Assembly: GCF_000176155.1 (NCBI RefSeq)
Contig: NZ_ACZO01000002.1
Coordinates: 1 to 64,000 of the forward strand
Origin: Vibrio metschnikovii CIP 69.14
GTDB taxonomy: Bacteria > Pseudomonadota > Gammaproteobacteria > Enterobacterales > Vibrionaceae
Length of the DNA: 64,000 nt
Direction of reading: 5' to 3'
The notes under the pieces were generated by a model, which saw only the letters and a list, made by a program, of their open reading frames with translations, was not told the DNA's origin and ran no database searches. Positions within the stretch are counted from its first letter, which is position 1, and every line of letters begins with the position of its first letter. The position numbers and the translations under genes are program-made. Positions 32,937-42,010 of this stretch are shown piece by piece.

Positions 32937-35070
32937 AAACAGTGTATGGGAGTCTGCAGGATGCGAAGATCTACTAGCTGGCGCCTATCGAATTTTAGAT
33001 GTGCTGCTTAATGCTGAGACAGTAATTCTTTTCACTCTGGATAACAACTCTTCAACTGTTCGCCCCTTAGCGATATCAATAGCCAATTTTATAGAGCTCG
33101 TTAAATCAAACAAGCTAAAACCCTCGAGATTTCAGTTGCCAGATTACTTACTGATAGCAGAAGATGCGGTTTCAGAAGAGCATGCGGTACGTCGAGACAA
33201 AAATTATCAATTAGTTAGTGGACTTATCTCCGATAAACTTTTTATATTCGATTATGCAACGAAGAAGCGGGTCCCTCAATTGTCCGAATATGCTAACAAG
33301 GTTGATGTTGATAGAAAAACTATTGCGCGTCTACTGACCCGATACTGGCGTTATGGTCAAACTAAAATGGCTCTTATTCCTGCATTCGCGCATAGTGGTG
33401 GATTTGGAGTTGATCGTATACCGTCAGATAAGCCGTTAGGAGCTCCAAAAAGAACAAGAACATTAGCTCTTGGAAGAGCTGATAAATTTATTGTTTCTGA
33501 CATTGATAAATGCAATTTCATGAAAGCACTAAAAAAATACTATCTTAAGGAGTCAGGGATATCCTTAGTAAAAACTTACAGAAATCTTTTAAAAGATAGT
33601 TATGAAAATGAGATTCGTTTGGCAGAAGCAAATGCTAGAGCACCGATATTACCGTCAAAAAAGCAGTTTTCGTATTGGAGTAAAAAATTGCTTACTGAGG
33701 ATGAGATTGTTAGAAGAAGGTCTTCAGAAGGCGATTATCTTAGAAACAAGCGCCAAATTCTTAAAGGGGTTACCCAAGATAGCTTCTTACCCGGTACTTA
33801 CTTTGAAATTGACGCCACAGTAGCTGATATTCATATTGTATCTGAATTGGGTTCTCAATTTGTGCTTGGTCGACCTACGATTTACATTGTTGTTGATCGA
33901 GCCAGTCGCATGATCGTAGGAATGCATGTTTCTCTTTACCATGCATCGTGGAGAGCGGCGCGACAAGCGTTAACTAATAGTTTCCTGCCTAAATCTGATT
34001 ACTGCAAAGAGTTTGGTATTGATATTGATGATTCAGAATGGCCTTGCGCCCATATACCTAAAGAATTAGTTTGTGATAATGGCGAAATGATAGGGATCAA
34101 ACCTAATGAGGCTTTATCTCCTATGACACAATTATCTTTTACCCCGCCATATCGACCCGACTGTAAAGGTGTTGTCGAGCAACGATTTAATATTCTTAAT
34201 AATGAAGTTTTACACCATTTATTGGGTACGACTAAAGGTGGGCAAGTAATTCGGGGGCATAGAGACCCGAGAAAAGATGCAATCTATACTTTGAAAGAAG
34301 TCACAATTGAGATCATAAAAACCGTATTAGCTCACAATCGTACTATATTGAGTAATCTCGCTTTTTCTAGCCCATTATTAATCAATCATGATCTTCCACC
34401 AACTCCTCTAAACTACTGGAAAATTCATATTGCTAAGCATCGGCACGATTTAAGAACAGCTAATCACGATGAGATTATTGCACGTTTACTGCCTCCTTCC
34501 GAAGCAAGCGTGACTCGTAGTGGTATATTTTACAATGGATTATATTATTCTTGTCCTGAGGTTGAAGAAAGGAATCTAGCTTCAATCGCAAGAACGTCAG
34601 GACAGTGGCGTCTTGAAGTTAGAGTTGATGAGAATACGACAAACTATATATACATCAGACTAGATAAGAATAAAGGGTTTACCAGATGTGAACTTTTACC
34701 CAGAAGCAGAATGTTTGCTAATAAATTTATGGTAGAGGCTGACTTTGTCCAAGATTGGCTAGATTCTCAAAAAGAAACATCTCCAATAAGTATTGCTTCT
34801 ATTGAAGATCACAAGGCGCAAAACCAACTTACTCTCGAAGCTAAAAAGCGCAGTAAAAATTCAAACAAATCAACTTTCATAGAAAGAACGAGGAATGTAC
34901 GTCAACGTCGTAGAGATGAGCTTTATGCTACTACGAATATTATATCTGAAGAGCATTCTGGCCCATTGTCAAGTTCTCCCCCTGAACCAGCTAAAAACGT
35001 AAATACAGTGGTAGTGTTACCGAAAGGAAGGGAAAGGAAGAGCGTTAAAGGGAAAAATCATGATTATTGA
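32923..35070 (+). CDS. tnsB: Tn7-like transposase TnsB (DDE)
   Basis: A 715-residue retroviral-integrase-type transposase that binds the element ends and joins them to the target. The catalytic triad is visible as D297 (TYFEIDATVAD), D385 (VCDNGE) and E419 (GVVEQRFN), with spacing like Tn7 TnsB. N-terminal helical DNA-binding domains precede it (about 130-280), and a beta-barrel plus a basic C-terminal tail follows; that tail is expected to contact TnsC. It overlaps tnsA (14 bp) and tnsC (11 bp). Confidence 0.95.
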   Translation: MELPRNSVWESAGCEDLLAGAYRILDVLLNAETVILFTLDNNSSTVRPLAISIANFIELVKSNKLKPSRFQLPDYLLIAEDAVSEEHAVRRDKNYQLVSGLISDKLFIFDYATKKRVPQLSEYANKVDVDRKTIARLLTRYWRYGQTKMALIPAFAHSGGFGVDRIPSDKPLGAPKRTRTLALGRADKFIVSDIDKCNFMKALKKYYLKESGISLVKTYRNLLKDSYENEIRLAEANARAPILPSKKQFSYWSKKLLTEDEIVRRRSSEGDYLRNKRQILKGVTQDSFLPGTYFEIDATVADIHIVSELGSQFVLGRPTIYIVVDRASRMIVGMHVSLYHASWRAARQALTNSFLPKSDYCKEFGIDIDDSEWPCAHIPKELVCDNGEMIGIKPNEALSPMTQLSFTPPYRPDCKGVVEQRFNILNNEVLHHLLGTTKGGQVIRGHRDPRKDAIYTLKEVTIEIIKTVLAHNRTILSNLAFSSPLLINHDLPPTPLNYWKIHIAKHRHDLRTANHDEIIARLLPPSEASVTRSGIFYNGLYYSCPEVEERNLASIARTSGQWRLEVRVDENTTNYIYIRLDKNKGFTRCELLPRSRMFANKFMVEADFVQDWLDSQKETSPISIASIEDHKAQNQLTLEAKKRSKNSNKSTFIERTRNVRQRRRDELYATTNIISEEHSGPLSSSPPEPAKNVNTVVVLPKGRERKSVKGKNHDY

Positions 35071-36475
35071 AAAAGCCATATATAACGCAGCAATACTTCC
35101 TGAGCATCAAGGAAATCCATTAATTGAAGCTCTGAGGCCGAAAAGATCTTGGGAAGAAATATTAGAAGAATTAAGTAACTACCCTGATTATTCTGAACAT
35201 ATCGCAGAAGATCCTGATCCTTTAGTTAGAGATGAATACTTAAATCGTATTGATGAATTAAGGCAACCATTGGTTGATTATATGGACTGTTTTAGAGCGA
35301 TAGAAAGGGCTTTAAAAAAAGGCTATTCATCGAAAAATCCATTTAGCCCAACTACTGCCCAATATTTGCATTATCCTATAGACGAGCAGCCAGAAATTGA
35401 ACCAAGGACAGGTTATTTCTCTCCCAAAGGAGAAGGATTAACTCTAATTGGAGAAAGCGGAGTTGGTAAAACTTGCATGTTAGAACAAGTGTTAAATTAT
35501 TTTCCGAATGTGATTGAACATGATGATTATTATGGGAAACCGTTGGAATTTAAAAAGCAAGTAGTTTGGATTAAAGTTGATTGCCCAAGTAACTCAAGTG
35601 TTAGAGATTTATGTGAAGAGATTCTTGGGGCATTAGATATTGCTCTAGACCGAATGAAAACTAAGCCAGCAGCGACAATTGGCGCATTAGTAAGACAGTT
35701 AGAACAAAATATCAAAGCTAGTTTTCTCGGAATGCTTGTGATTGATGAAATGCAAAACTTGCAGTTTAAGCGAACTGGTGGTGAGAATAACCTACTTCGC
35801 TTTTTACACAGATTAGTAAACAAGCTGGGGGTTCCTCTTTTTTTCGTAGCCAACCCTCCTTTCGATGAAAGTTTAACTAAAGAGCTAAAAGCAGCTCGAC
35901 GAGCAGAAAGTGGTTACCATAAAACCATGTCAGTTCTTTCTAGAGATAGTTTGTCTTGGAATGCATTTATCAACCAATTATGGAATTACCAGTGGACGAA
36001 TATTTATACAGAACTTACGGATGAGTTGAGTGTCGCCCTACATCGGCTCTCTGTTGGGAATATTGATATGGCGAGTAGAACATACAGAGAAGCACAGAGA
36101 TTGGTTATAGGCAGTGTAGATGAACGAATTACAGTCCAGACACTTGAGATTGGTAATGCTATTGCATGTGGACTATCGCGACAAACAGAAGAAGTTGTAA
36201 GCTTAAAAAGAAGCGTTGTGTTACCGCAAGGTAGAGAGCGTAGAACGATACCAAGTTCTGTAAGTTCAATGGTGGATAAAACGGGAGATATAACGAAGCC
36301 TCAGCATCCTGAGTTCGCTAATAAAATTATAAGACTTCTAAATGAAATTGATTTAGCAAGTAAGATAGATGAACCAGACCTATTTCAACAGGCTGGCGAA
36401 ACTGGTAATCCAATTTCATTTTTAAAGATGAAAGGTGTGATCCTTAGTAATCCACTCTCAGAATTATTTTGCTGA
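35060..36475 (+). CDS. tnsC: Tn7-like transposition regulator TnsC (AAA+ ATPase)
   Basis: A 471-residue AAA+ ATPase that links the target selector to TnsAB and enforces target immunity. Walker A is LIGESGVGKTCML near residue 134, Walker B is MLVIDEMQNLQ near 227, and the sensor-1 region is FFVANPP. It resembles Tn7 TnsC and TniB proteins. It overlaps the tnsB end and is followed 28 bp later by the TnsD-type gene. Confidence 0.93.
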   Translation: MIIEKAIYNAAILPEHQGNPLIEALRPKRSWEEILEELSNYPDYSEHIAEDPDPLVRDEYLNRIDELRQPLVDYMDCFRAIERALKKGYSSKNPFSPTTAQYLHYPIDEQPEIEPRTGYFSPKGEGLTLIGESGVGKTCMLEQVLNYFPNVIEHDDYYGKPLEFKKQVVWIKVDCPSNSSVRDLCEEILGALDIALDRMKTKPAATIGALVRQLEQNIKASFLGMLVIDEMQNLQFKRTGGENNLLRFLHRLVNKLGVPLFFVANPPFDESLTKELKAARRAESGYHKTMSVLSRDSLSWNAFINQLWNYQWTNIYTELTDELSVALHRLSVGNIDMASRTYREAQRLVIGSVDERITVQTLEIGNAIACGLSRQTEEVVSLKRSVVLPQGRERRTIPSSVSSMVDKTGDITKPQHPEFANKIIRLLNEIDLASKIDEPDLFQQAGETGNPISFLKMKGVILSNPLSELFC

Positions 36476-36503
36476 TGAAACATCTAGTTATGAGAGGGAT
36501 TTT

Positions 36504-38081
36504 ATGCAATTGCCTAATGTGTTGCCAGATGAAACTCTATTTAGTCGTATTGTCCGTTATCTGTCATCATCTGGCCTTCGTAAAGATCAGTTCCTAATTA
36601 AATTGGTAGGTGAGCGCCGTGCTGTAATTCATCCTTATCTTACAGCAGATCTCATGTCTATAAGTAGATTTACTAGTGAGTCGGCTCATGAGTTAAGCCA
36701 GATACAAACGCTAAGGCCATTATTCGGATATTATTTTCCTAAGTATCGAGAGATTATTTTGGACTACTCAATTAGGACTAATCAACTGATTCGGGCTTGT
36801 CAAATTTCAACTTTCAGAGAATCAGAAACACTGTCTGTAAAATTTTGTCCGTTGTGTGCCTGTGATGATATACGCAATTTTGGTGTCTCTTATTGGCATT
36901 GTGCTCATCAAATGCCTGGTGTTGAAGCTTGTTTCATTCATGGAGTCTGGCTTTCACATTATGTCTTTAGTGAGAGAGAGCATATTAGGGACATGTTATT
37001 GCCAACGCCAAAAGATAATTTCTACGAATGTGGAATAGTTGCATTACAGTTTGCTCAATTTGCAGAGAGTAAGTTACGATTTATTCAAGAAAGCCATTTA
37101 CGCAAGCCTGAGATTGTAAAATATAAATCTTTGTTTGTAGATAAAGGGATTTTGACTCGATCTAGAAGAGTCAAACGCATCAAATTGATGGCTGATCTTC
37201 ATGAATTAACAGATAAAATTCTGCCGAAAAATCACCCTTTAAGTACAAAGTCTCGACAAGACTTTAGGTATATCTCCTCATTAATAGATGGAATGTATAC
37301 AGTTCATCCGTTTAAACACCTGTTGATGGAGTTTTTCCTAAATAAGATTATTCCCTCTACGTATAGTAAGCAGGATTATACAACCTTTAATATAAGTGAA
37401 AATCTTTATATCGATATAGAAACTCGTTGTTGTAATCTACTGTTACGTGGTTTGTCTATGGCGCAAGTTAGTCGAGAAATAGGTAAAAGCAGATGCTACG
37501 TAAAGTCTGTTGCACTCAAGTACGCTATTCATGTAAACCTGAAACCAAAAAAATTAACAATGGAAGTTAAAGAAAAAATTGTAAAAATGGCATACAAAGG
37601 TTTTAATCGCACAGCTATCGCTAAATGCATGGATATCTCATCTGGTAGCGTTGAGCAGATCATATCGACTACAGATAAGTTAGTTGAATGGAGGAAAAAG
37701 TGTAAATCTGATTCTTTAAGACGACGCCATCAATGTCAAATATTAAGATACCTCCAGTCTCATCCTGATTCAAACCGGCAACAAATCAAAGAATCATGTG
37801 GAGCCGCATTTTTCTGGTTATATTCACATTGTCCTAATTGGCTGGAAAAGTTTCTTCCTGAAGCTAGAAAAACTCAGCATGTAGATAGAGTTAATTGGAA
37901 GGAAAGAGATGCCCTACTGTCGCAGAAGGTAACTTCAATTCTGGAGAGGTCAGAGAGAATTCTTTCTCGAACAGAACTCGATAAGATGTTGGGTGCTCAC
38001 GGTTGGCTTACATCTAAAAAAAATAAATTACCATTAACACTAAAGGCTTATTATGATTTTTACGTTTTTAAATTACGTTAA
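36504..38081 (+). CDS. tnsD: TnsD-type target selector (TniQ family, long form)
   Basis: A 525-residue TniQ-family protein, about the length of Tn7 TnsD (508). The N-terminal TniQ domain has a zinc-binding set (CPLCACDDIRNFGVSYWHC, then CFIHG). The C-terminal part matches TnsD: AAFFWLYSHCPNWLEKFLP, VDRVNWKERD and PLTLKAYYDFYVFKL. A helix-turn-helix-like stretch lies at about 350-395. It is expected to read the end of the yhiN coding sequence and direct insertion at the stop codon. Basis: family plus the observed insertion point. Confidence 0.88.
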   Translation: MQLPNVLPDETLFSRIVRYLSSSGLRKDQFLIKLVGERRAVIHPYLTADLMSISRFTSESAHELSQIQTLRPLFGYYFPKYREIILDYSIRTNQLIRACQISTFRESETLSVKFCPLCACDDIRNFGVSYWHCAHQMPGVEACFIHGVWLSHYVFSEREHIRDMLLPTPKDNFYECGIVALQFAQFAESKLRFIQESHLRKPEIVKYKSLFVDKGILTRSRRVKRIKLMADLHELTDKILPKNHPLSTKSRQDFRYISSLIDGMYTVHPFKHLLMEFFLNKIIPSTYSKQDYTTFNISENLYIDIETRCCNLLLRGLSMAQVSREIGKSRCYVKSVALKYAIHVNLKPKKLTMEVKEKIVKMAYKGFNRTAIAKCMDISSGSVEQIISTTDKLVEWRKKCKSDSLRRRHQCQILRYLQSHPDSNRQQIKESCGAAFFWLYSHCPNWLEKFLPEARKTQHVDRVNWKERDALLSQKVTSILERSERILSRTELDKMLGAHGWLTSKKNKLPLTLKAYYDFYVFKLR

Positions 38082-38146
38082 GTAATTTTTCAGATTTATT
38101 GTTTTATACAAGTGGGTTGATTGTCTAGCTTTGAGGTTGTAGTTAA

Positions 38147-39217
38147 ATGGATTACTTACAAGATGAATCACTACATAGTTTTATATTTAGGAGACTCGCA
38201 CTGTGGGGGCTGGAGGCTAGCTCGTACAGTGGTCTCATTTCTTCTGATGGTTGTTGGTATAAAGCTCCTTGTATACCCAAAGAAATTAGTTTTTTGTTTG
38301 ATGGTATACCGGACGATTTTCTAATTACTAAGCTTTTTCAAAGTGGCATGATTAGAATTGAGAATGATTCACTGGTTTATACTTATAATTGGCTTTATGG
38401 AGATCTAGACAAAACTTTTTATGGTCGAAAGTATCACGGTCAGTTATCGCGCAAAATGTCGATTAGATTTTGTCAGAAATGTATTAAAGAATATATCGCT
38501 GTTTTTGGCTTTGGGTACTTTCATCGAGATTGGATTTCGAGTGTTTTTTGTGAAAAGCATTCATCTCCTTTAACTCGGTTAGAGGTTCAAGGTAGAACCA
38601 ATGCCATAGCACAAATAAATAGTATTCTGAGAGGTCGATTCGTTGGTGACTTTACCGATGCTAATACGATTGAATACCCCATAGAAAGAGTGGGACAAGG
38701 TGTTATTTTTCCTGTCAAGCCAACACTTTGCACTCTCAATGACTTTGGCTGGTTTATTCGTGAATCCGCTTTTGAACTTGAAGCTATTACACCTGAATAC
38801 AATGAGGTTGATTGGCTTGTTCTAGCTGGAGCATTGCAAGATGCATATAAAGAGGGAAGTCGGCGAGCCTTTAGCCTAGGACAATGGGAAATATTTGTTA
38901 AATCTTTCAGTGACGATATTGATATTTTATCAGGTTACCTCCTAGAAAATATGAGGATTATTTGTCAACCAATAGGATTTAGAGGACAAATTTATGAAAT
39001 GATTATGGTTCCCAATAATTTTAGCTGTGATAAGTGCCATAATTCCCATGAATGCCTTGTTAGTCAAGATAATTACCAAGAGATTGATGAGTTCAATGTT
39101 TGCCAAAATTTTATTTTGGATTCATCTTCACTAGTCAAAATTATGAGTGCACAAGGGTATAAATTCAATCATTGCAATTCTTTGCCATGGAGTCCTGTAG
39201 AATTCTTGATTAAGTAG
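38147..39217 (+). CDS. Second, short TniQ-family protein
   Basis: A 356-residue protein beginning with a TniQ-like sequence (ESLHSFIFRRLALWGLEAS). It has one zinc-knuckle set in IRFCQKCIKEYIAVFGFGYF..CEKH and a second cysteine cluster near the C-terminus (CDKCHNSHEC, then FNVC). It lacks the long DNA-reading C-terminal half of TnsD. The length is close to the TniQ proteins that partner Cascade in type I-F CRISPR-associated transposons, but no cas genes are present. It lies 65 bp after tnsD in the same orientation with GAGG before the ATG. It may serve a second targeting pathway; that role is inference. Confidence 0.75.
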   Translation: MDYLQDESLHSFIFRRLALWGLEASSYSGLISSDGCWYKAPCIPKEISFLFDGIPDDFLITKLFQSGMIRIENDSLVYTYNWLYGDLDKTFYGRKYHGQLSRKMSIRFCQKCIKEYIAVFGFGYFHRDWISSVFCEKHSSPLTRLEVQGRTNAIAQINSILRGRFVGDFTDANTIEYPIERVGQGVIFPVKPTLCTLNDFGWFIRESAFELEAITPEYNEVDWLVLAGALQDAYKEGSRRAFSLGQWEIFVKSFSDDIDILSGYLLENMRIICQPIGFRGQIYEMIMVPNNFSCDKCHNSHECLVSQDNYQEIDEFNVCQNFILDSSSLVKIMSAQGYKFNHCNSLPWSPVEFLIK

Positions 39218-39272
39218 TTGTCAATGCGAAGAATGTAATTCTAGAAAGAGTCAAAGTGTTAATGGTTAAATT

Positions 39273-40028
39273 TTATTTTACTTTCAGTGTGTGCTCGGAA
39301 ATATCTCCACAACAAGCTGAGAAAAAATTGAATTCACTATCACTTAAGGTACAAATTGTTAATGATGGTTTATAAATTTTGTCACTTGGTTGATGCCCGC
39401 TTCCGGTGTCGATATTTAGGTTAAATCCATTGTAATTAGGTATGTTTAGAGGTGTGTGACCAGTAATTAATAAGTCTAGTTCAGCTATTTTTCTTTGATC
39501 TAAGTGTCTGTTCCATAATATTTTTTTAGTGTCTATTTGGCTTGTTTCTATTTTTGTTATAGGCCATTTTAAATATGGGTAATAAGAATGGACTAACCCT
39601 ACATTACCAAATTTGGTTTTTACTTCAAGAGAGAGAGTAAAGTTTTCATTAATTATATTTTTTAACTCTTGTTGTTTATCTTCTCCTAAGTCAAACCACC
39701 AACTTCCGCCATTCATGATCCAATTTTTTTTGGCATAAATATTTTCATTATTAAAATCTAGAATGAATGACTCATGATTACCTATAACAGGGAAAAACCA
39801 ATTTCTTTTTGCTAGCTCAATGCACTCTATTGATTTTGGGCCTCTATCACATAAGTCTCCAACAGAAAACAATCTATCTTTTTTGATGTCAAAATTAATA
39901 TGACTTAAAAGTAAGATTAGTAATTCATATTCCCCATGGATGTCACCAACAAAATAGTCATTCCCTAAATGATTTCTATTAAAAAAGTTATACATATTTA
40001 TATTATATGACTTGTTTGTTTTATTCAT
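39273..40028 (-). CDS. PPP-family metallophosphatase (cargo)
   Basis: A 251-residue calcineurin-like phosphoesterase of the lambda-phosphatase/PrpE/ApaH type. The metal-site motifs GDIHGEYE (near residue 26), GDLCDRGPKS and GNHES are complete, with the later histidines in LLITGHTPLN and GSGHQ. Such enzymes remove phosphate from Ser/Thr proteins or hydrolyse dinucleoside polyphosphates. A Ser/Thr kinase gene lies 2 kb away in the same cargo, so an opposing role is possible but unproven. The ATG at 40028 is used in place of an upstream TTG. It is divergent from the PD-(D/E)XK-like gene. Confidence 0.8.
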   Translation of the reverse strand: MNKTNKSYNINMYNFFNRNHLGNDYFVGDIHGEYELLILLLSHINFDIKKDRLFSVGDLCDRGPKSIECIELAKRNWFFPVIGNHESFILDFNNENIYAKKNWIMNGGSWWFDLGEDKQQELKNIINENFTLSLEVKTKFGNVGLVHSYYPYLKWPITKIETSQIDTKKILWNRHLDQRKIAELDLLITGHTPLNIPNYNGFNLNIDTGSGHQPSDKIYKPSLTICTLSDSEFNFFSACCGDISEHTLKVK

Positions 40029-40110
40029 TTTTAACAATTCCGTAGTAATTTTCTTATGTATCCACTATAATAGAACACATACAATTTTCGTCAATAACTT
40101 AAATGCCACG

Positions 40111-40785
40111 ATGAACATAGCGAACATTAATCATACAGAGCCGTTTGAAAGTGAATTCGAGCTAGTCAAAGGCTTTGAAGAGCTTATTTTGTCAAACGGA
40201 TCAAGGAATTTAAAGTTAGAGCTAGAGTTTGACTGTGGGTTTGGGATCGCTGATGCTGTACTTTTTAAGTATCGAGATGTCGAGGTGTATAACTTATCCC
40301 AGATCAATCCAAGTTGGGCTTATACCTTAAAATCATTGCCTTACAGAAAAAATTTCTCTCTGGAGGATATTGTTGAGATCTCTGGTGCATCAATACAAGC
40401 TGCAAAAGTGGCATTAAAGCAATTTGTTGATGCGGGTTATTGTGTAGAAAAAAAAGATAATATTTTTGTTAAGGTAAAGCAACCTAAACCTGTAAGTAAC
40501 AAGATAGTTGCTATAGAAGCTAAATTGAAAAATTGGAAACGTGCTCTTTGGCAGGCTAGTCGGTATAAGACTTTTTCTCATGAATCTTGGGTTTTACTCG
40601 ATAGAAAAAATGTAAAACCAGCATTAGAAAATATAGATGTTTTTAAAAAGTTTAATATTGGTTTAGCGACATTTTCTACAGATACCTGTTATGAAGTGTT
40701 TTTTAAGCCTAGAAGGGACATCCATAAATCAGAGATCGCTTATTGGAAAGCTAATACTATTTTGGCTCAAAGAATAATTAATTGA
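40111..40785 (+). CDS. PD-(D/E)XK-like protein with possible winged-helix insert (cargo)
   Basis: A 224-residue protein that I do not recognise by name. An N-terminal half with FDCGFGIADAVLF and a later IVAIEAKLKNWKRALWQASRY give the D...ExK plus Q/R helix pattern of PD-(D/E)XK nuclease folds; this resembles proteins of the sce7726 type. Between them, residues about 85-130 (FSLEDIVEISGASIQAAKVALKQF) look like a winged helix-turn-helix. It could be a nuclease or a DNA-binding regulator of the cargo. The ATG at 40111 is preferred, although the frame is open from 40012. No clear ribosome site decides. Confidence 0.6.
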   Translation: MNIANINHTEPFESEFELVKGFEELILSNGSRNLKLELEFDCGFGIADAVLFKYRDVEVYNLSQINPSWAYTLKSLPYRKNFSLEDIVEISGASIQAAKVALKQFVDAGYCVEKKDNIFVKVKQPKPVSNKIVAIEAKLKNWKRALWQASRYKTFSHESWVLLDRKNVKPALENIDVFKKFNIGLATFSTDTCYEVFFKPRRDIHKSEIAYWKANTILAQRIIN

Positions 40786-40786
40786 A

Positions 40787-40815
40787 ACAGCCATTGCAAT
40801 AACAATGGCCTGTTA
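40787..40815. terminator. Bidirectional terminator in the transposon cargo
   Basis: AACAGCCATTG and CAATGGCCTGTT form a stem with one bulge, followed by TATTTTCTTTT on the plus strand. It sits between the convergent PD-(D/E)XK-like gene and the 395-residue gene. Confidence 0.7.
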
Positions 40816-40822
40816 TTTTCTT

Positions 40823-42010
40823 TTATTTATTAAATAATTTAATCGAATTCTTCCATGGAAGGACATGTTTTTCTGAGCTGTGATTGTCAAGAATTAATAT
40901 GTCATTAATTCTTCCATAATAGTTGTTGGCATTATCTAGCCAATTATTGATGGTTAGATTTCTTTGGTCTATCGTAAGCTTGCTTAAACTAGTTATTTGT
41001 TCACTGAATGTTATAAAGTAGTGCTTATACAGTGTAGGTGTATTAAATGCAGGATCTTTTGTTTTTGAGAACGCATCTTTTGAATATTTTGTTTCTGTAT
41101 AGATATCTTTCCATAAATTTCCATCATATTCTTTAATTAGTTTAGCTTCTTCAAAAAGAATCCAGTTCATTAGTTTTGGTATATAGATTCTTGGCTTTGG
41201 TCCTCGCTTTCCTTCATCAGATACGACAAATTTATCTAATGAAAATATCCTTGTGTTTTCAAATGCACCCACAGTTAGAGATATCTCACCACATAATGAA
41301 TACAACAACGATTCAGTATTCGTATACCCAACAATTACTTTTAATCCTGCATCACATGTTGATTTAATTATTTTCATGTAATTCACAAGAAATGAAGTGT
41401 CAATAATTTGTTTTGTTTTTCTATCATGTTGGCAGATGAGATATATTCCATCAATTTCTGGATAACTCGTTATCCAGTTAAGGATATTATTTTTATACCC
41501 ATCAATATTAAGCATGTGTGATGTGATTGGAACTGTAAGAAAGATTTCTTTTTTTCCAATTGCATTATTCTCTTTCATGGCAGTAAGGAATGGATTCACA
41601 AAAGATTCAGATTGACTTTCTATGTAATTAGGGTCAAAGTGTTCGAATGCTCTTGTTGGAATAATTAACTTTCCAAAACCTTGTTCCAGTTGAAATTTCA
41701 CACACCTTCTTGCTGATTCTAGAGCTACTATTGAATAATCAACCGTTGAAAACCCGCTACCTAGGTGCTCATTCATAATAGTGTTCGGAAAGAAATTATA
41801 AGTTTTAAATTTGGGCTTTGCGGAGTTTGGTAAGTAGAATTGAGGGTCAAAAATAGATGTAGCCTTTAATTTTTTGTTGAAACTATTAATTCTATTAAAA
41901 TTATCATGAACTGGGCTGTAAATGATGCCATCTCCAACATTGTCTTTTGTGAAAGACTCTCTATTCCAATTGGAATTGTGTCCTGCTTGATGTAGTAAGT
42001 TTATGGCCAT
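40823..42010 (-). CDS. Kinase-linked protein of unknown function (cargo)
   Basis: A 395-residue protein that I cannot assign to a family. No signal peptide or membrane helix is visible. The alternation of strands and helices (KLIIPTRAF, EIFLTVPITSH, EIDGIYLICQHD, LKVIVGYTN, SLTVGAFENTRIFSL) suggests an alpha/beta barrel, with acidic and His residues at strand ends (DFDP-like EHFDPN, CQHD). This fold guess is inference. Its first codons overlap the end of the kinase gene by 10 bp, so it is translated with the kinase and may be its substrate or effector. The pair looks like a two-gene defence-type module. Confidence 0.65.
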   Translation of the reverse strand: MAINLLHQAGHNSNWNRESFTKDNVGDGIIYSPVHDNFNRINSFNKKLKATSIFDPQFYLPNSAKPKFKTYNFFPNTIMNEHLGSGFSTVDYSIVALESARRCVKFQLEQGFGKLIIPTRAFEHFDPNYIESQSESFVNPFLTAMKENNAIGKKEIFLTVPITSHMLNIDGYKNNILNWITSYPEIDGIYLICQHDRKTKQIIDTSFLVNYMKIIKSTCDAGLKVIVGYTNTESLLYSLCGEISLTVGAFENTRIFSLDKFVVSDEGKRGPKPRIYIPKLMNWILFEEAKLIKEYDGNLWKDIYTETKYSKDAFSKTKDPAFNTPTLYKHYFITFSEQITSLSKLTIDQRNLTINNWLDNANNYYGRINDILILDNHSSEKHVLPWKNSIKLFNK

